64,000 nucleotides of DNA. Source: JBBIPA01 sp963775935. GTDB lineage: Bacteria; Chloroflexota; Dehalococcoidia; GIF9; UBA5629. The number at the start of each line of letters is the position of its first letter. Position 1 is the stretch's first letter. Position numbers and translations under genes: made by a program. The notes beneath the pieces were generated by a model. It did no database searches, was not told where the DNA came from, and worked only from the letters and a program-made list of their open reading frames with translations. The stretch covers positions 62,001-126,000 of the forward strand of contig CAVZKR010000003.1 of the NCBI GenBank assembly GCA_963775935.1, in the 5' to 3' direction. Of the stretch, positions 1-8,503 are shown in pieces.

Positions 1-1825
1 TCGGCCCAGTGAGGATAACAAGCTGCATATCATCATTGCAGAGATAAGTATCATTGGGCACAAAACCATCAATGTCAGGGCTCCTCTCCACCATGGGATG
101 ACGCCCGTTCTTAATTGAGATAACGGCACTATCATTAAGCTCGGGTTTCACATAGCCATATCTCACCGCCACCTCTGCCAGACAGGACACGGCATCTATC
201 TCCGCCAGGACTCTTGCCGATGCCAGAATATGTTCGCCGCCAGCAGCTATCTGCTGGCATACCTGCTTGAATAGAGCTGCCTCCAGCTCCAGAATCCGTT
301 CCTGGGCATTGAGAATAACCGATTCATATTCTTTAAGCTCCGGAGTATAGAAACGCTCTCCATTGGTCAGCGTTTGCTTCCGAATATAGCTGTCAGGTAC
401 CAGATTAAGATTAGACTTCGATATTTCTATATAGTAGCCGAATACCCGATTATACCCCACCCTCAGGGACTTTATACCGGTCTTTTCCTTCTCCTGCCTC
501 TCCAGATTTGCCAGATACGTTTTAGCCTGAGAAGACGCCTGCCGTAAATTATCCAACTCGTCGGAAAAACCAGGCTTGATGACACCGCCGCGCTCCACCG
601 TAGCGCCCGGCTCCTCTGCAATAGCCTGCCCGATGAGGGTAACCACATCGGGACAGGGCTTCAGACCGGTTCTTAAAGAAGCAGGAGCGTTGTTCTCTTC
701 CAGCACTTTCTTCACTTCAGCCAGTTTCTCCAGGCTGGAACGCAGTGCTAGCAAATCCCGGGGAATAGCGATAGCGCTCCGCACCCGGTTAATCAATCGC
801 TCTAAATCGGCTATCTCGCCGAGCAAGGAGATGACCTGTTGCCGGACCAGGTTATTCTGGTAAAGCCAGGCAATAATTTCCTGTCGATTATTCAATTGTT
901 TTATGTCAAGTAATGGCTGCCCCAGCCACTTCTTCAGCAGCCTGCCTCCCATCGCTGTTTTTGTTACATCGATGATCGAAAGCAAAGAATGAGATGAGGT
1001 TCCCCAGCGAGCGCTGGCGAATAGCTCCAGATTACGCCTGGTCTGGGCATCAATGGTCATGAAAGCGTCAGTCGAATAGGTAGCCAACCTGTCTATCTGC
1101 CCCAGGACTGACTTCTGCGTCTCGCTGATATAATGAATAACTGCACCCGCAGCCTGTATCGCCAGTGGTAACTGCGCGCAGCCATACCCCTCCAGCGAAG
1201 CAACCTTGAAATGGTCCAGCAGCGTTTGCCGGGCATTTTCCAGGTCAAACCAATATTCATCGAGCCTGGTGGTCGGAATCGACCCGACGAACGGAGCAGC
1301 ATCCAATTCCTGAGGCAAAAGCAGCTCCGCTGGTTGAAGTCGTTCCAGCTCATCAGCAATCTGAAGTGATGACACATGGGTAGTGGCAAACTCCCCTGTG
1401 GTAATATCCACATACGCTATACCCGCCTTATCGCCCTCGATAATCAGGCTCACCAGGTAGTTATTCTTCTTGTCTACCAGCAGCCCCGGTTCCACTACCG
1501 TTCCCGGTGTCACCACCCGGATAACGTCACGTTCCACCAATCCTTTGCCCGGCGGGGTTAATTGTTCACAGATAGCAACTTTGTACCCTCTGTTGATAAG
1601 CCTGGCAAGGTAATTATCTACCGCATGGTATGGGATTCCGGCCATGGGTATCCGTTGTCCCTTGCCCATTTCCCGCGAGGTCAGGGTGATTTCCAGTTCC
1701 CGGGCAGTGGTTTTGGCATCCTCATCGAACGTCTCGTAAAAATCACCAAGACGGAAAAAGACTATCGCCTGCGGATAGTGCTGCTTGACCTTAAGATATT
1801 GCCTTCTCAGCGGAGTTAGCGACAT
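1..1825 (-). CDS. mutS: DNA mismatch repair protein MutS (N-terminal 608 residues, truncated by window edge)
   Basis: MutS binds mispaired bases and starts mismatch repair. The reading frame opens at an ATG (1825-1823) and runs off the left edge without a stop. The N-terminal mismatch-recognition domain carries the GDFYETF motif about 25 residues in, including the Phe-x-Glu pair that contacts the mismatch. The connector, core and clamp domains follow. The last visible residues are VILTGP, so the Walker A loop of the ATPase domain lies just outside the window; family members are usually about 850-900 residues. The lipid kinase gene ends 36 bases upstream on the same strand, so the two are probably cotranscribed. 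No frameshift is seen in the visible part. The identification rests on clear family sequence and is secure. Confidence 0.95.
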   Translation of the reverse strand, partial: MSLTPLRRQYLKVKQHYPQAIVFFRLGDFYETFDEDAKTTARELEITLTSREMGKGQRIPMAGIPYHAVDNYLARLINRGYKVAICEQLTPPGKGLVERDVIRVVTPGTVVEPGLLVDKKNNYLVSLIIEGDKAGIAYVDITTGEFATTHVSSLQIADELERLQPAELLLPQELDAAPFVGSIPTTRLDEYWFDLENARQTLLDHFKVASLEGYGCAQLPLAIQAAGAVIHYISETQKSVLGQIDRLATYSTDAFMTIDAQTRRNLELFASARWGTSSHSLLSIIDVTKTAMGGRLLKKWLGQPLLDIKQLNNRQEIIAWLYQNNLVRQQVISLLGEIADLERLINRVRSAIAIPRDLLALRSSLEKLAEVKKVLEENNAPASLRTGLKPCPDVVTLIGQAIAEEPGATVERGGVIKPGFSDELDNLRQASSQAKTYLANLERQEKEKTGIKSLRVGYNRVFGYYIEISKSNLNLVPDSYIRKQTLTNGERFYTPELKEYESVILNAQERILELEAALFKQVCQQIAAGGEHILASARVLAEIDAVSCLAEVAVRYGYVKPELNDSAVISIKNGRHPMVERSPDIDGFVPNDTYLCNDDMQLVILTGP

Positions 1826-1861
1826 ATCCCCCCTAGAATCCAAAAGCTAGTCGATCCAAAA

Positions 1862-2764
1862 CTAAACAACAAGACTCAAAGCTGAGGGTAACACGCTGAA
1901 ACGTGCTGGAGCTTCCCCGATCAGGTCGCCATCAGCCTGGATGCATATTTTAACTTTAGAGCGTATCTCTATCTCTTTTACCCGTTTCACCGAGACCTTG
2001 GGATGAGTAAGGTGCGTGCCTTTGTATATTCGTGGCAGCGACCAGAGCAGATCGGGTTTGGTCATATTGTCCACGATTAATACATCGAAGAAGCCATCGC
2101 AGGGGTTGGCATTGGGAGTGGTCATCATGCCACCACCCGCATACCTGCCCAGTCCCATTAATACAGTCACAATCTTTCGCTCTTCGGTGCTTCCTTCGAC
2201 AGTAATTGACACTTCCTTGTTCTGGTACGAAAGGAGGGTAGCAAACAGACCCATCAAATAGGAGGCCATGTCGCCCAGCGCCTTATACGTTTGGGTGGTG
2301 GCTCTCACGATGTCAGCATCAAAACCCAAACCGGCAAAGTTTATAAAAATTCGCTGGCGGTGCTCACCGGTAAACTCGATAATCCCCAAATCCACCAGAC
2401 GAGTTTTAGGCTTCAGGAAAAGCCGGCAAGCATCGTCATGAGCACGCGGTATACCGATAGTACGTATGTAATCAGCGCCTGTGCCAGTACTGATAATGCC
2501 CAGCATTACCTCTTTGAGACAATGAGCATCATGCAGACCGTTAACCACCTCATTTATGGTGCCATCACCACCCACCGATACCACTAGTTTACAACCTTTG
2601 TGAGCAGCAGACTTAGCCAGCTCGATAGCATGCCCCGCAGTTTCCGTCAGAGCGTAGTCGAAATCCAATCCCATGTTCTGTAGCAGGTCTTTAATTTGAG
2701 GCCACGCTTTGGCGCTTTTACCGGCGCCGGCAGTGGGATTCACAATCAAATATGCGTATGGCAC
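1862..2764 (-). CDS. Diacylglycerol/sphingosine kinase-like lipid kinase (YegS/BmrU family)
   Basis: A 300-residue protein of the diacylglycerol kinase catalytic superfamily, which phosphorylates lipid hydroxyl groups at the inner membrane face using ATP. The N-terminus has the NPTAGAGKSAK segment, and the nucleotide-binding GGDGTINEVVNGL motif follows around residues 65-77. The C-terminal half is a beta-rich domain with the glycine-rich GLGRYAGGGM stretch. The start is GTG at 2764-2762, preceded by a GGGAGGAG ribosome-binding site at good spacing. Length is typical for bacterial lipid kinases. The true substrate cannot be read from the sequence. It is divergent from thiE and lies upstream of mutS. 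Confidence 0.88.
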   Translation of the reverse strand: MPYAYLIVNPTAGAGKSAKAWPQIKDLLQNMGLDFDYALTETAGHAIELAKSAAHKGCKLVVSVGGDGTINEVVNGLHDAHCLKEVMLGIISTGTGADYIRTIGIPRAHDDACRLFLKPKTRLVDLGIIEFTGEHRQRIFINFAGLGFDADIVRATTQTYKALGDMASYLMGLFATLLSYQNKEVSITVEGSTEERKIVTVLMGLGRYAGGGMMTTPNANPCDGFFDVLIVDNMTKPDLLWSLPRIYKGTHLTHPKVSVKRVKEIEIRSKVKICIQADGDLIGEAPARFSVLPSALSLVV

Positions 2765-2886
2765 GATTCTCCTCCCTTTTCAAATTACATCAACATCACT
2801 TGTGGGATAATCCAAATTGTATCAATCCCGTAAATCATACTGCAAGTGGCTAAGCTCAACACGTACTTCCTTATCCAGTCTCCCTG

Positions 2887-2895
2887 TGCTACAAT
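2887..2895 (+). promoter_or_regulatory. Extended -10 promoter of thiE, apparently leaderless
   Basis: TGCTACAAT matches the extended -10 pattern TGnTANNNT. Only eight bases separate it from the ATG at 2904, so transcription would begin at or within a base or two of the start codon. No ribosome-binding site precedes that ATG. The -35 region (TTCCTT) is weak, as is usual for extended -10 promoters. This is inference from spacing. Confidence 0.55.
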
Positions 2896-2903
2896 TTCCT
2901 AAA

Positions 2904-3980
2904 ATGTCACACCAGATGCTTCGTATCATTGATGCCAACTGCAATCGTATTGGCGAAGGATTGCGCTTCCTCGAAGAAGTCGCTCGTTTCATCTTGGATG
3001 ACGCCTCTCTCAGTAAAAAGCTCAAAGCAATCCGTCACAGCATCGTTAGAAGTATAGGCAAACTCGGGGTGAAGCTCATCTCCGAAAGAGATTCAGAGAG
3101 CGATGTCGGAGCCAGGGCTAAGTCACTCGGTAAGCAGCACGATTTACCATCGCTCATTACAGCCAATGCCAAAAGGGTGGAAGAAGGCTTACGGGTCATT
3201 GAAGAACTGTCTAAAGTCCCTGAACTAAGCCTGGTATTGAACTCACTCCACTTCCAACAAGCCCGTTTTCAGCTCTACACGCTGGAAAAAAACTTACTTT
3301 CCCGAATACTGCGCCAGCAAAAAATAACAAGGTTGAGTGGACTTTACGTTATCCTGGATACACAAGTCCTGGGAAAAAGAGACGCTGTCGAGGCGGCAAT
3401 GCAGGCAATCCGTGGCGGAGCCAGAGTTTTACAGCTTCGCGATAAACGTAGCGAAAAGGGTGAATTGCTTGCTATAGCCAGAAAACTGAAAGATGCATGT
3501 TGTCAGACGGACACACTTTTTATAGTGAACGACCACCTCGACATAGCCCTGGCTGTTGATGCCGATGGACTCCATATCGGGCAGGAAGACTTACCCTTGA
3601 CCATCGCCCGAAAAGAATTGCCGATCGACAAGATTATTGGATGTTCGACAACAACCCTGAAACAGGCGCTCAAGGCACAAACCGAAGGTGCAGACTATAT
3701 TGCTGTTGGCGCAATGTTTTCTACCCCAACCAAAAAAGAAGCTACGGTGGTTGGTGTAAAGCGCCTGCAGCAGATAAAACAAAAGATATCTGTTCCAATA
3801 GTTGCTATTGGCGGCATCAACAGGGATAATGTTACAGAAGTCGTTGCTGCCGGGGCTGATGCTATGGCAGTCATCAGTGCTATTTTACATCAAGACGATA
3901 TCGAAAAAGCGACACGGCAAATGGTGAGCAAAATTGAACAAAAAAGAAAAACCAACAGAAAATCTGGAAAAAATCGCTGA
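2904..3980 (+). CDS. thiE: Thiamine phosphate synthase with N-terminal ThiD2-like domain
   Basis: A 358-residue two-domain protein. Residues about 5-130 form a helical domain (RIIDANCNRIGEGLRFLEE, and a second similar half with NAKRVEEGLRVIEEL) resembling the ThiD2 family, whose known members phosphorylate hydroxymethylpyrimidine phosphate. Residues about 145-345 are ThiE, joining that pyrimidine to thiazole phosphate. Visible ThiE motifs are LQLRDK, VNDHLDIA, GLHIGQEDL, GCSTTT, VGAMFSTPTK and IVAIGGIN. The fusion would channel two steps of thiamine synthesis. The frame is open upstream to 2817, but the promoter at 2887-2895 favours the ATG at 2904; an ATG at 2916 is also possible. The 3' end overlaps the translin gene by 47 bases. 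Confidence 0.88.
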   Translation: MSHQMLRIIDANCNRIGEGLRFLEEVARFILDDASLSKKLKAIRHSIVRSIGKLGVKLISERDSESDVGARAKSLGKQHDLPSLITANAKRVEEGLRVIEELSKVPELSLVLNSLHFQQARFQLYTLEKNLLSRILRQQKITRLSGLYVILDTQVLGKRDAVEAAMQAIRGGARVLQLRDKRSEKGELLAIARKLKDACCQTDTLFIVNDHLDIALAVDADGLHIGQEDLPLTIARKELPIDKIIGCSTTTLKQALKAQTEGADYIAVGAMFSTPTKKEATVVGVKRLQQIKQKISVPIVAIGGINRDNVTEVVAAGADAMAVISAILHQDDIEKATRQMVSKIEQKRKTNRKSGKNR

Positions 3981-4590
3981 AAAAATACGCCTTAGTTTCT
4001 CTGCGAAAGATGCAGCCAGAGAGAAGGTATTGCACCTGTGCCGGGAAATAATCCGGCATAGTGCCAACATCATCCGCATTGTTCATCGTCGTGAACGCAT
4101 CAAGGCAAAACAGCTCCTGAAATCAGCTTCAATTTTAGTTCAAGAACTCAACCATGAAATCGGTGACAATCAGAATGAACTGCTCCATGCAGGATTTGTT
4201 CACGACGCTCAAAAAGAATTCGCCGAGGCTAGCATCACAGTTGCTATTATCAACTCCAAGCCATTGCCCAATCCTGAAAATCTGCAGGTCAGTTACCCTG
4301 CCTATTTGAATGGTATCGGCGAAGCTATTGGTGAATTGAGACGTTACCTGCTTGATAGTTTACGACGAAATGACTTTTCTCGATGTGAAGAGCTGTTATC
4401 GATAATGGATGATATTTATGCCATGCTAGTAACAATGGACTTCCCGGATGCCATCACCTACGGTCTGAGGAGAACCACTGATAACGTTAGAGGCATTCTG
4501 GAAAAAACTCGCGGTGACCTGACGCTAGCTTTACGGCAAAAAGAATTCGAAGAAAGATTAACGGCAAAAGAAGAAAAAAACCGTAGTTAA
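3934..4590 (+). CDS. Translin family protein
   Basis: A 218-residue, almost entirely helical protein. The core from about residue 28 to 205 reads like translin: EKVLHLCREIIRHSANIIRIVHR, FVHDAQKEFAEA, the YLNGIGEAIGELRRYLLD segment, and the C-terminal helix with MDDIYAMLVTMDFPDAITYGLRRTTDNVRG. Translins form ring-shaped octamers that bind single-stranded nucleic acid, and with an active partner they cut RNA. The acidic residues in AQKEFAEA match the kind used by the nuclease subunit, but catalysis is not established here. The likely start is TTG at 3934, inside the end of thiE, which suggests translational coupling. Translins are common in eukaryotes and archaea and sporadic in bacteria. Confidence 0.8.
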   Translation: MNKKEKPTENLEKIAEKIRLSFSAKDAAREKVLHLCREIIRHSANIIRIVHRRERIKAKQLLKSASILVQELNHEIGDNQNELLHAGFVHDAQKEFAEASITVAIINSKPLPNPENLQVSYPAYLNGIGEAIGELRRYLLDSLRRNDFSRCEELLSIMDDIYAMLVTMDFPDAITYGLRRTTDNVRGILEKTRGDLTLALRQKEFEERLTAKEEKNRS

Positions 4591-4792
4591 CAATTATTTT
4601 TTGGATATTTCATTAAAATCCCCTTGCAGAATCATCTCCAAATATAGTACATTATCACCTTGGCATTAAGCTCGCATTGAAAACCGGGAGTTGCATCCCT
4701 TAAAAGAGTCCCTTATTAGAGTCGGTAAACTCGAAAACTTTGCCTGGAAATATCGTTTTGTCTCATAAAATACTAATGGAAAGGAGAGCAAC

Positions 4793-6868
4793 ATGGACCT
4801 TATATGGATAGGCGTGATTAGTGCCATCATCGGTGCCGGTGTCATAGGCTACTTCGCGCGCTATGTTCTAAAACAGGATCAAGGAAGTGATAAAATCAGG
4901 GAAATCTCGAATGCTGTTAGAGAAGGGGCAATGGCTTTCATTCGGCGAGAATATCGCACCGAAGCCATTGTCGTTGTCATCGTCGCCATAATTCTCGTTC
5001 TTCTGGGCTTCTTTAGCCCTCAACTGGGCTGGAAGGCGGCGGTAGCCTTTGTCTTCGGCGCTGTCTGTTCTCTCGGCGCTGGCTATGCCGGTATGAGCAT
5101 GGCAATTAGAACCAATGGCAGAACAACGACAGGCGCAGAGAAAAGCCTCAACCAAGGACTGCGCGTCTCTTTCCGCGGCGGTGCCGTCATGGGACTCACC
5201 GTAGTTAGTATTGGTGTCCTTGGCATATCAATTCTCTATCTTATCTGGCACAATGATGCCGATTTTATCGTTACTATCCCTGCTTATGCTACTGGCGCTT
5301 CCCTTGTAGCCCTCTTTGCCAGGGTAGGAGGTGGCATCTTCACCAAAGGCGCTGATGCCGGCTCTGACCTAGTGGGCAAAGTAGAAGCAGGAATTCCTGA
5401 AGACGATCCCAGAAATGCTGCGGTAATTGCCGACTTTGTCGGTGACAACGTTGGCGATGTCTGCGGCATGGGTGCTGACCTTTTTGAATCGTATGTCGAA
5501 GCTATCATCGCCACTATCACTCTCGCCAGCCTCGCTGTCGGTATGCATATCGTGGCAAATGATCAAATCGGCTGGTACTTACCTATATTAATTTGTGCTG
5601 GAGGTATAATCGCCTCTGTAATCGGCTGCTTCTTAGTAAGGGTAGGCGAAAAACCAGAGATGAGTGCGCTCCTGGGAGCACTGCGGAGAGGTACGCTGGG
5701 CGCCTCAGTATTAAGCGCTGTATTCGCTTTCTTAATCATATACTTCCTCAAGGCTGACTTAGGTATCTTCTGGGCAATGCTGGCTGGGCTTGTCGCTGGC
5801 GTGCTCATGGGTGAAAGCACCAACTATTTCACCTCCTATGCTTTCAAGCCAACACGAGACATTGCCGAGGCTTCAACCTTCGGAGCTGGTGCCACTATAA
5901 TCCGTGGTTTCGCTACCGGACTGATGAGCAGTTGGCCAACTGTGATACTCGTTGTCCTCGCCACTATCGTCGCTTTTAAATTTGCCAGCTTTTACGGTGT
6001 CGCTATAGCAGCTGCCGGCATGCTTTCTACCCTCGGTGTAACTTTAGCCACCGATGCCTACGGTCCCATAGCCGATAATGCTGGTGGCATCAGCACTATG
6101 GGTGGATTATCTCCAGAAGTACGCGAGAAAACTGATGCTCTTGATTCCCTGGGCAATACCACAGCAGCTACCGGTAAAGGTTTTGCCATCGGTGCAGCAG
6201 TGCTTAATGCCCTGGGTCTTACCCTTTCCTATGGTCTAGCAGCGGGATTGGTAACAATTTCCTCTTCGGGTCAGGTAATAGCGCCACCAGAACTAGGAAT
6301 ATTGAGTGCACCGATTATAGTGGGTGTCTTTCTTGGCGCCCTGGTACCCGCAGTCTTCGTTGCCATGACAATGCAATCAGTAGGTGTTACCACCGGATAT
6401 ATTGTGGCAGAATGTCGTCGACAATGGCGTGAGATACCAGGCCTGAAAGAAGGTACCGCCAAACCACAATACGGCAAATGCGTGGACATCTGCACAGGAG
6501 CAGCACTCAAACAAATGCTAGCCCCTTCAATTCTGACCATAATTGCACCAATAATTGTCGGAATAGTATTCGGCAAATTTGCTCTTGGTGGTTTCCTGCT
6601 CGGCTCCCTCGCCATCGGTTTTGTCATCGCAGTTGCCATAAACAACGCAGGTGGAGCCTGGGATAATGCTAAAAAATTCATCGAGGCAGGTAACCTTGGT
6701 GGGAAAGGTTCGGATGCTCACAAAGCGGCAGTAGTAGGAGATACTACTGGCGATCCCATGAAAGACACTGCGGGACCATCGCTTAACATCATGCTCAAAT
6801 TGATGGCGGTAATTTCATTGCTGCTCGCTCCGGTACTATCACAATTCCCGGGACTTTTGGCAATGTAG
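4793..6868 (+). CDS. hppA: Membrane-bound ion-pumping pyrophosphatase, K+-dependent type
   Basis: A 691-residue membrane protein that couples pyrophosphate hydrolysis to outward pumping of H+ (or Na+). It is predicted to have about 16 membrane helices. Substrate-binding motifs are present: the segment DAGSDLVGKVEAG followed by EDDPRNAAVIADFVGDNVGD near residue 200, and the C-terminal GDTTGDPMKDTAGPSLN. The sequence GNTTAATGKGFAIG has alanine where K+-independent enzymes have lysine, so this is the K+-dependent class. That class contains both Na+ and H+ pumps, and the pumped ion cannot be settled by eye. An AAGGAGAG ribosome-binding site precedes the ATG. It stands alone between translin and a strong terminator. 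Confidence 0.95.
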   Translation: MDLIWIGVISAIIGAGVIGYFARYVLKQDQGSDKIREISNAVREGAMAFIRREYRTEAIVVVIVAIILVLLGFFSPQLGWKAAVAFVFGAVCSLGAGYAGMSMAIRTNGRTTTGAEKSLNQGLRVSFRGGAVMGLTVVSIGVLGISILYLIWHNDADFIVTIPAYATGASLVALFARVGGGIFTKGADAGSDLVGKVEAGIPEDDPRNAAVIADFVGDNVGDVCGMGADLFESYVEAIIATITLASLAVGMHIVANDQIGWYLPILICAGGIIASVIGCFLVRVGEKPEMSALLGALRRGTLGASVLSAVFAFLIIYFLKADLGIFWAMLAGLVAGVLMGESTNYFTSYAFKPTRDIAEASTFGAGATIIRGFATGLMSSWPTVILVVLATIVAFKFASFYGVAIAAAGMLSTLGVTLATDAYGPIADNAGGISTMGGLSPEVREKTDALDSLGNTTAATGKGFAIGAAVLNALGLTLSYGLAAGLVTISSSGQVIAPPELGILSAPIIVGVFLGALVPAVFVAMTMQSVGVTTGYIVAECRRQWREIPGLKEGTAKPQYGKCVDICTGAALKQMLAPSILTIIAPIIVGIVFGKFALGGFLLGSLAIGFVIAVAINNAGGAWDNAKKFIEAGNLGGKGSDAHKAAVVGDTTGDPMKDTAGPSLNIMLKLMAVISLLLAPVLSQFPGLLAM

Positions 6869-6910
6869 CGAAAATACTGTCATTAATAAGCCTAGAAATA
6901 AAAACAAGTA

Positions 6911-6952
6911 AAAGAAGTAGCCCTCTCTCGTTCGAGAGAGGGCTACTTCTTT
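6911..6952. terminator. Strong bidirectional hairpin terminator
   Basis: A perfect 20-bp inverted repeat (6911-6930 with 6933-6952) around a two-base centre. It begins with AAAGAAG and ends with CTTCTTT, so either strand has a U-rich tail. It lies between the convergent hppA and MBL hydrolase genes and would end transcription from both sides. Confidence 0.9.
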
Positions 6953-6981
6953 ATGAGCGATTTAATTAAACAGGCTCTGTA

Positions 6982-7605
6982 TTAACCGCGTATAAAAGGA
7001 TTCATTCGTCGCTCGGCACCTATCGTAGTTTCTGGTCCATGTCCCGGATAGACAACGGTCTCATCAGGTAACGTCATTAATTTCTCACCAATGCTCTTCA
7101 TTAACTGCTCATGGCTACAGCCAGGAAAATCAGTTCTACCCACACCAAGGTTAAAAAGGGTATCTCCGCTAAAGACAACGCCATGCCCAACAAGACTGAT
7201 GCCTCCGTGGCTGTGACCGGGAGTATGGAGAACGGTGAAATGTAAATCACCTACGTCCAGTACATCCCCGTCCTTCAGTACTTTATCTGCTTTAGCTGGT
7301 TTGTGTGGAGAACCTGATAGTACGCTACCCAGTGCTTGTGCCCAGACCTGTCCAGTCCCTTCGGCTTCATGGATAGCAAACCTGGCTCCCGTAGCATCTT
7401 TCACCGCCTTCAGGGCGCCAACATGGTCGAAATGGCCATGAGTAATCACTATCCATACGATTGACAATCCCAGTGTATTGACTACATTGAGGATATTTTC
7501 AGGTTCAGCACCCGGGTCAATAATCATCCCCAATTTGGTAGCCTCCGAACCGACAATATAACAATTCGTGTCATAAATACCAACAGCAAGAGCCTTCAGT
7601 ATCAT
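6982..7605 (-). CDS. MBL-fold metallo-hydrolase (glyoxalase II-like)
   Basis: A 207-residue metallo-beta-lactamase-fold protein. Metal ligands are visible in THGHFDHVG (residues about 56-64), HTPGHSHGG, FSGDTLF and the C-terminal YPGHGPETT. These proteins bind two metal ions and hydrolyse thioesters or related bonds; hydroxyacylglutathione hydrolase is the common annotation, but persulfide dioxygenase and other roles share the fold. The ATG at 7605 follows GAAGGAGATAAG. It stands alone between the terminator and the DUF362 gene. The substrate is unknown. Confidence 0.85.
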   Translation of the reverse strand: MILKALAVGIYDTNCYIVGSEATKLGMIIDPGAEPENILNVVNTLGLSIVWIVITHGHFDHVGALKAVKDATGARFAIHEAEGTGQVWAQALGSVLSGSPHKPAKADKVLKDGDVLDVGDLHFTVLHTPGHSHGGISLVGHGVVFSGDTLFNLGVGRTDFPGCSHEQLMKSIGEKLMTLPDETVVYPGHGPETTIGAERRMNPFIRG

Positions 7606-7739
7606 CTTATCTCCTTCATTTAAGGTTCAAACACATAAAAACCAGTAATTATGATTTACCAGATTGAACGTTGAATTAGCGAGATACTTTTGCAGGGATA
7701 GTTAATCAATTCTACGCAAAAGGTGTCAAGGTTGCTTAC

Positions 7740-8477
7740 TTATCCCCATGTCTCAAGTTCGGATTTACCGGCTTCAATAAACTCCAGATAGCCGGGCACC
7801 AGTTTATCCATTTGCGATGCTTCCCGATCTATTTCAAACGGCTCACCGGCAAAGAGCCTACCGTATTTCTCCACCTTACCGTGCAATTTACCCTCCTCGC
7901 AGAACAGCTTCTGACGAGCATCAATAATGCCCATATCAAAGGGTAAAGTGAAATAAAGGTCTGCGATTACCTTATCCATACCAAACTCGTAGAGAGTTCC
8001 CCAACCGTCAGAAGTATCACCTTGATATTTGCTAATGGGCAGCAAACTTAAAAGGTTTCTAATGCTAAAAAACCCACTCCGCCCAGAGACGCGGTGTGGC
8101 GTTACAGTTATCAAATAGTCGCTGGAAATAACCACATTCGGTACCCAGAAAGTAGCTATGGCAAAAGGATGTGGTAGGGGATTTTCTACCTCCACCCAAA
8201 TGCAATCCTTTACATCCAGCATGAGCACTCTTGGAAAATCATAGCCCAAATCTTTATAGACAGGATATATCGGCTCTCCTGTTGCAGTACCCTCAAGAAT
8301 AATAATATCAGCATCACTAACTCGCTTAATGCTGTCAATTATGACACCAAGCGTTTCACGACTGGTACTTACTGGATATGGTTGTTTATGCAAAGCATTA
8401 GGCTTAATAAGAACACGCCGAGCCCTGGAGATTAAGGGTGGCGGTGTAAATACAAATTCAGACGCTTCGTAAATCAT
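7740..8477 (-). CDS. DUF362 domain-containing protein
   Basis: A 245-residue protein with the DUF362 pattern: an N-terminal VLIKPNALHKQ segment, a central IIILEGTATGEP and a C-terminal GIIDARQKLFCEEGK. DUF362 proteins often have ferredoxin-type clusters fused at one end, but no CxxCxxC motif is seen here, so this is a cluster-free form. Biochemical function of the family is poorly known. It lies 26 bases downstream of moeA on the same strand and is probably in the moeA-mobA transcript, which may hint at a redox or cofactor role, but this is only context. Confidence 0.7.
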   Translation of the reverse strand: MIYEASEFVFTPPPLISRARRVLIKPNALHKQPYPVSTSRETLGVIIDSIKRVSDADIIILEGTATGEPIYPVYKDLGYDFPRVLMLDVKDCIWVEVENPLPHPFAIATFWVPNVVISSDYLITVTPHRVSGRSGFFSIRNLLSLLPISKYQGDTSDGWGTLYEFGMDKVIADLYFTLPFDMGIIDARQKLFCEEGKLHGKVEKYGRLFAGEPFEIDREASQMDKLVPGYLEFIEAGKSELETWG

Positions 8478-8503
8478 ACGCTTTTTTTACAGTCCTTTAA
8501 ATT

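Noticed and set aside
1093..1819. Several short open frames on both strands within the first 1.8 kb
   Set aside because: They are out-of-frame shadows of mutS, whose own frame is open to the window edge and has unmistakable MutS sequence.
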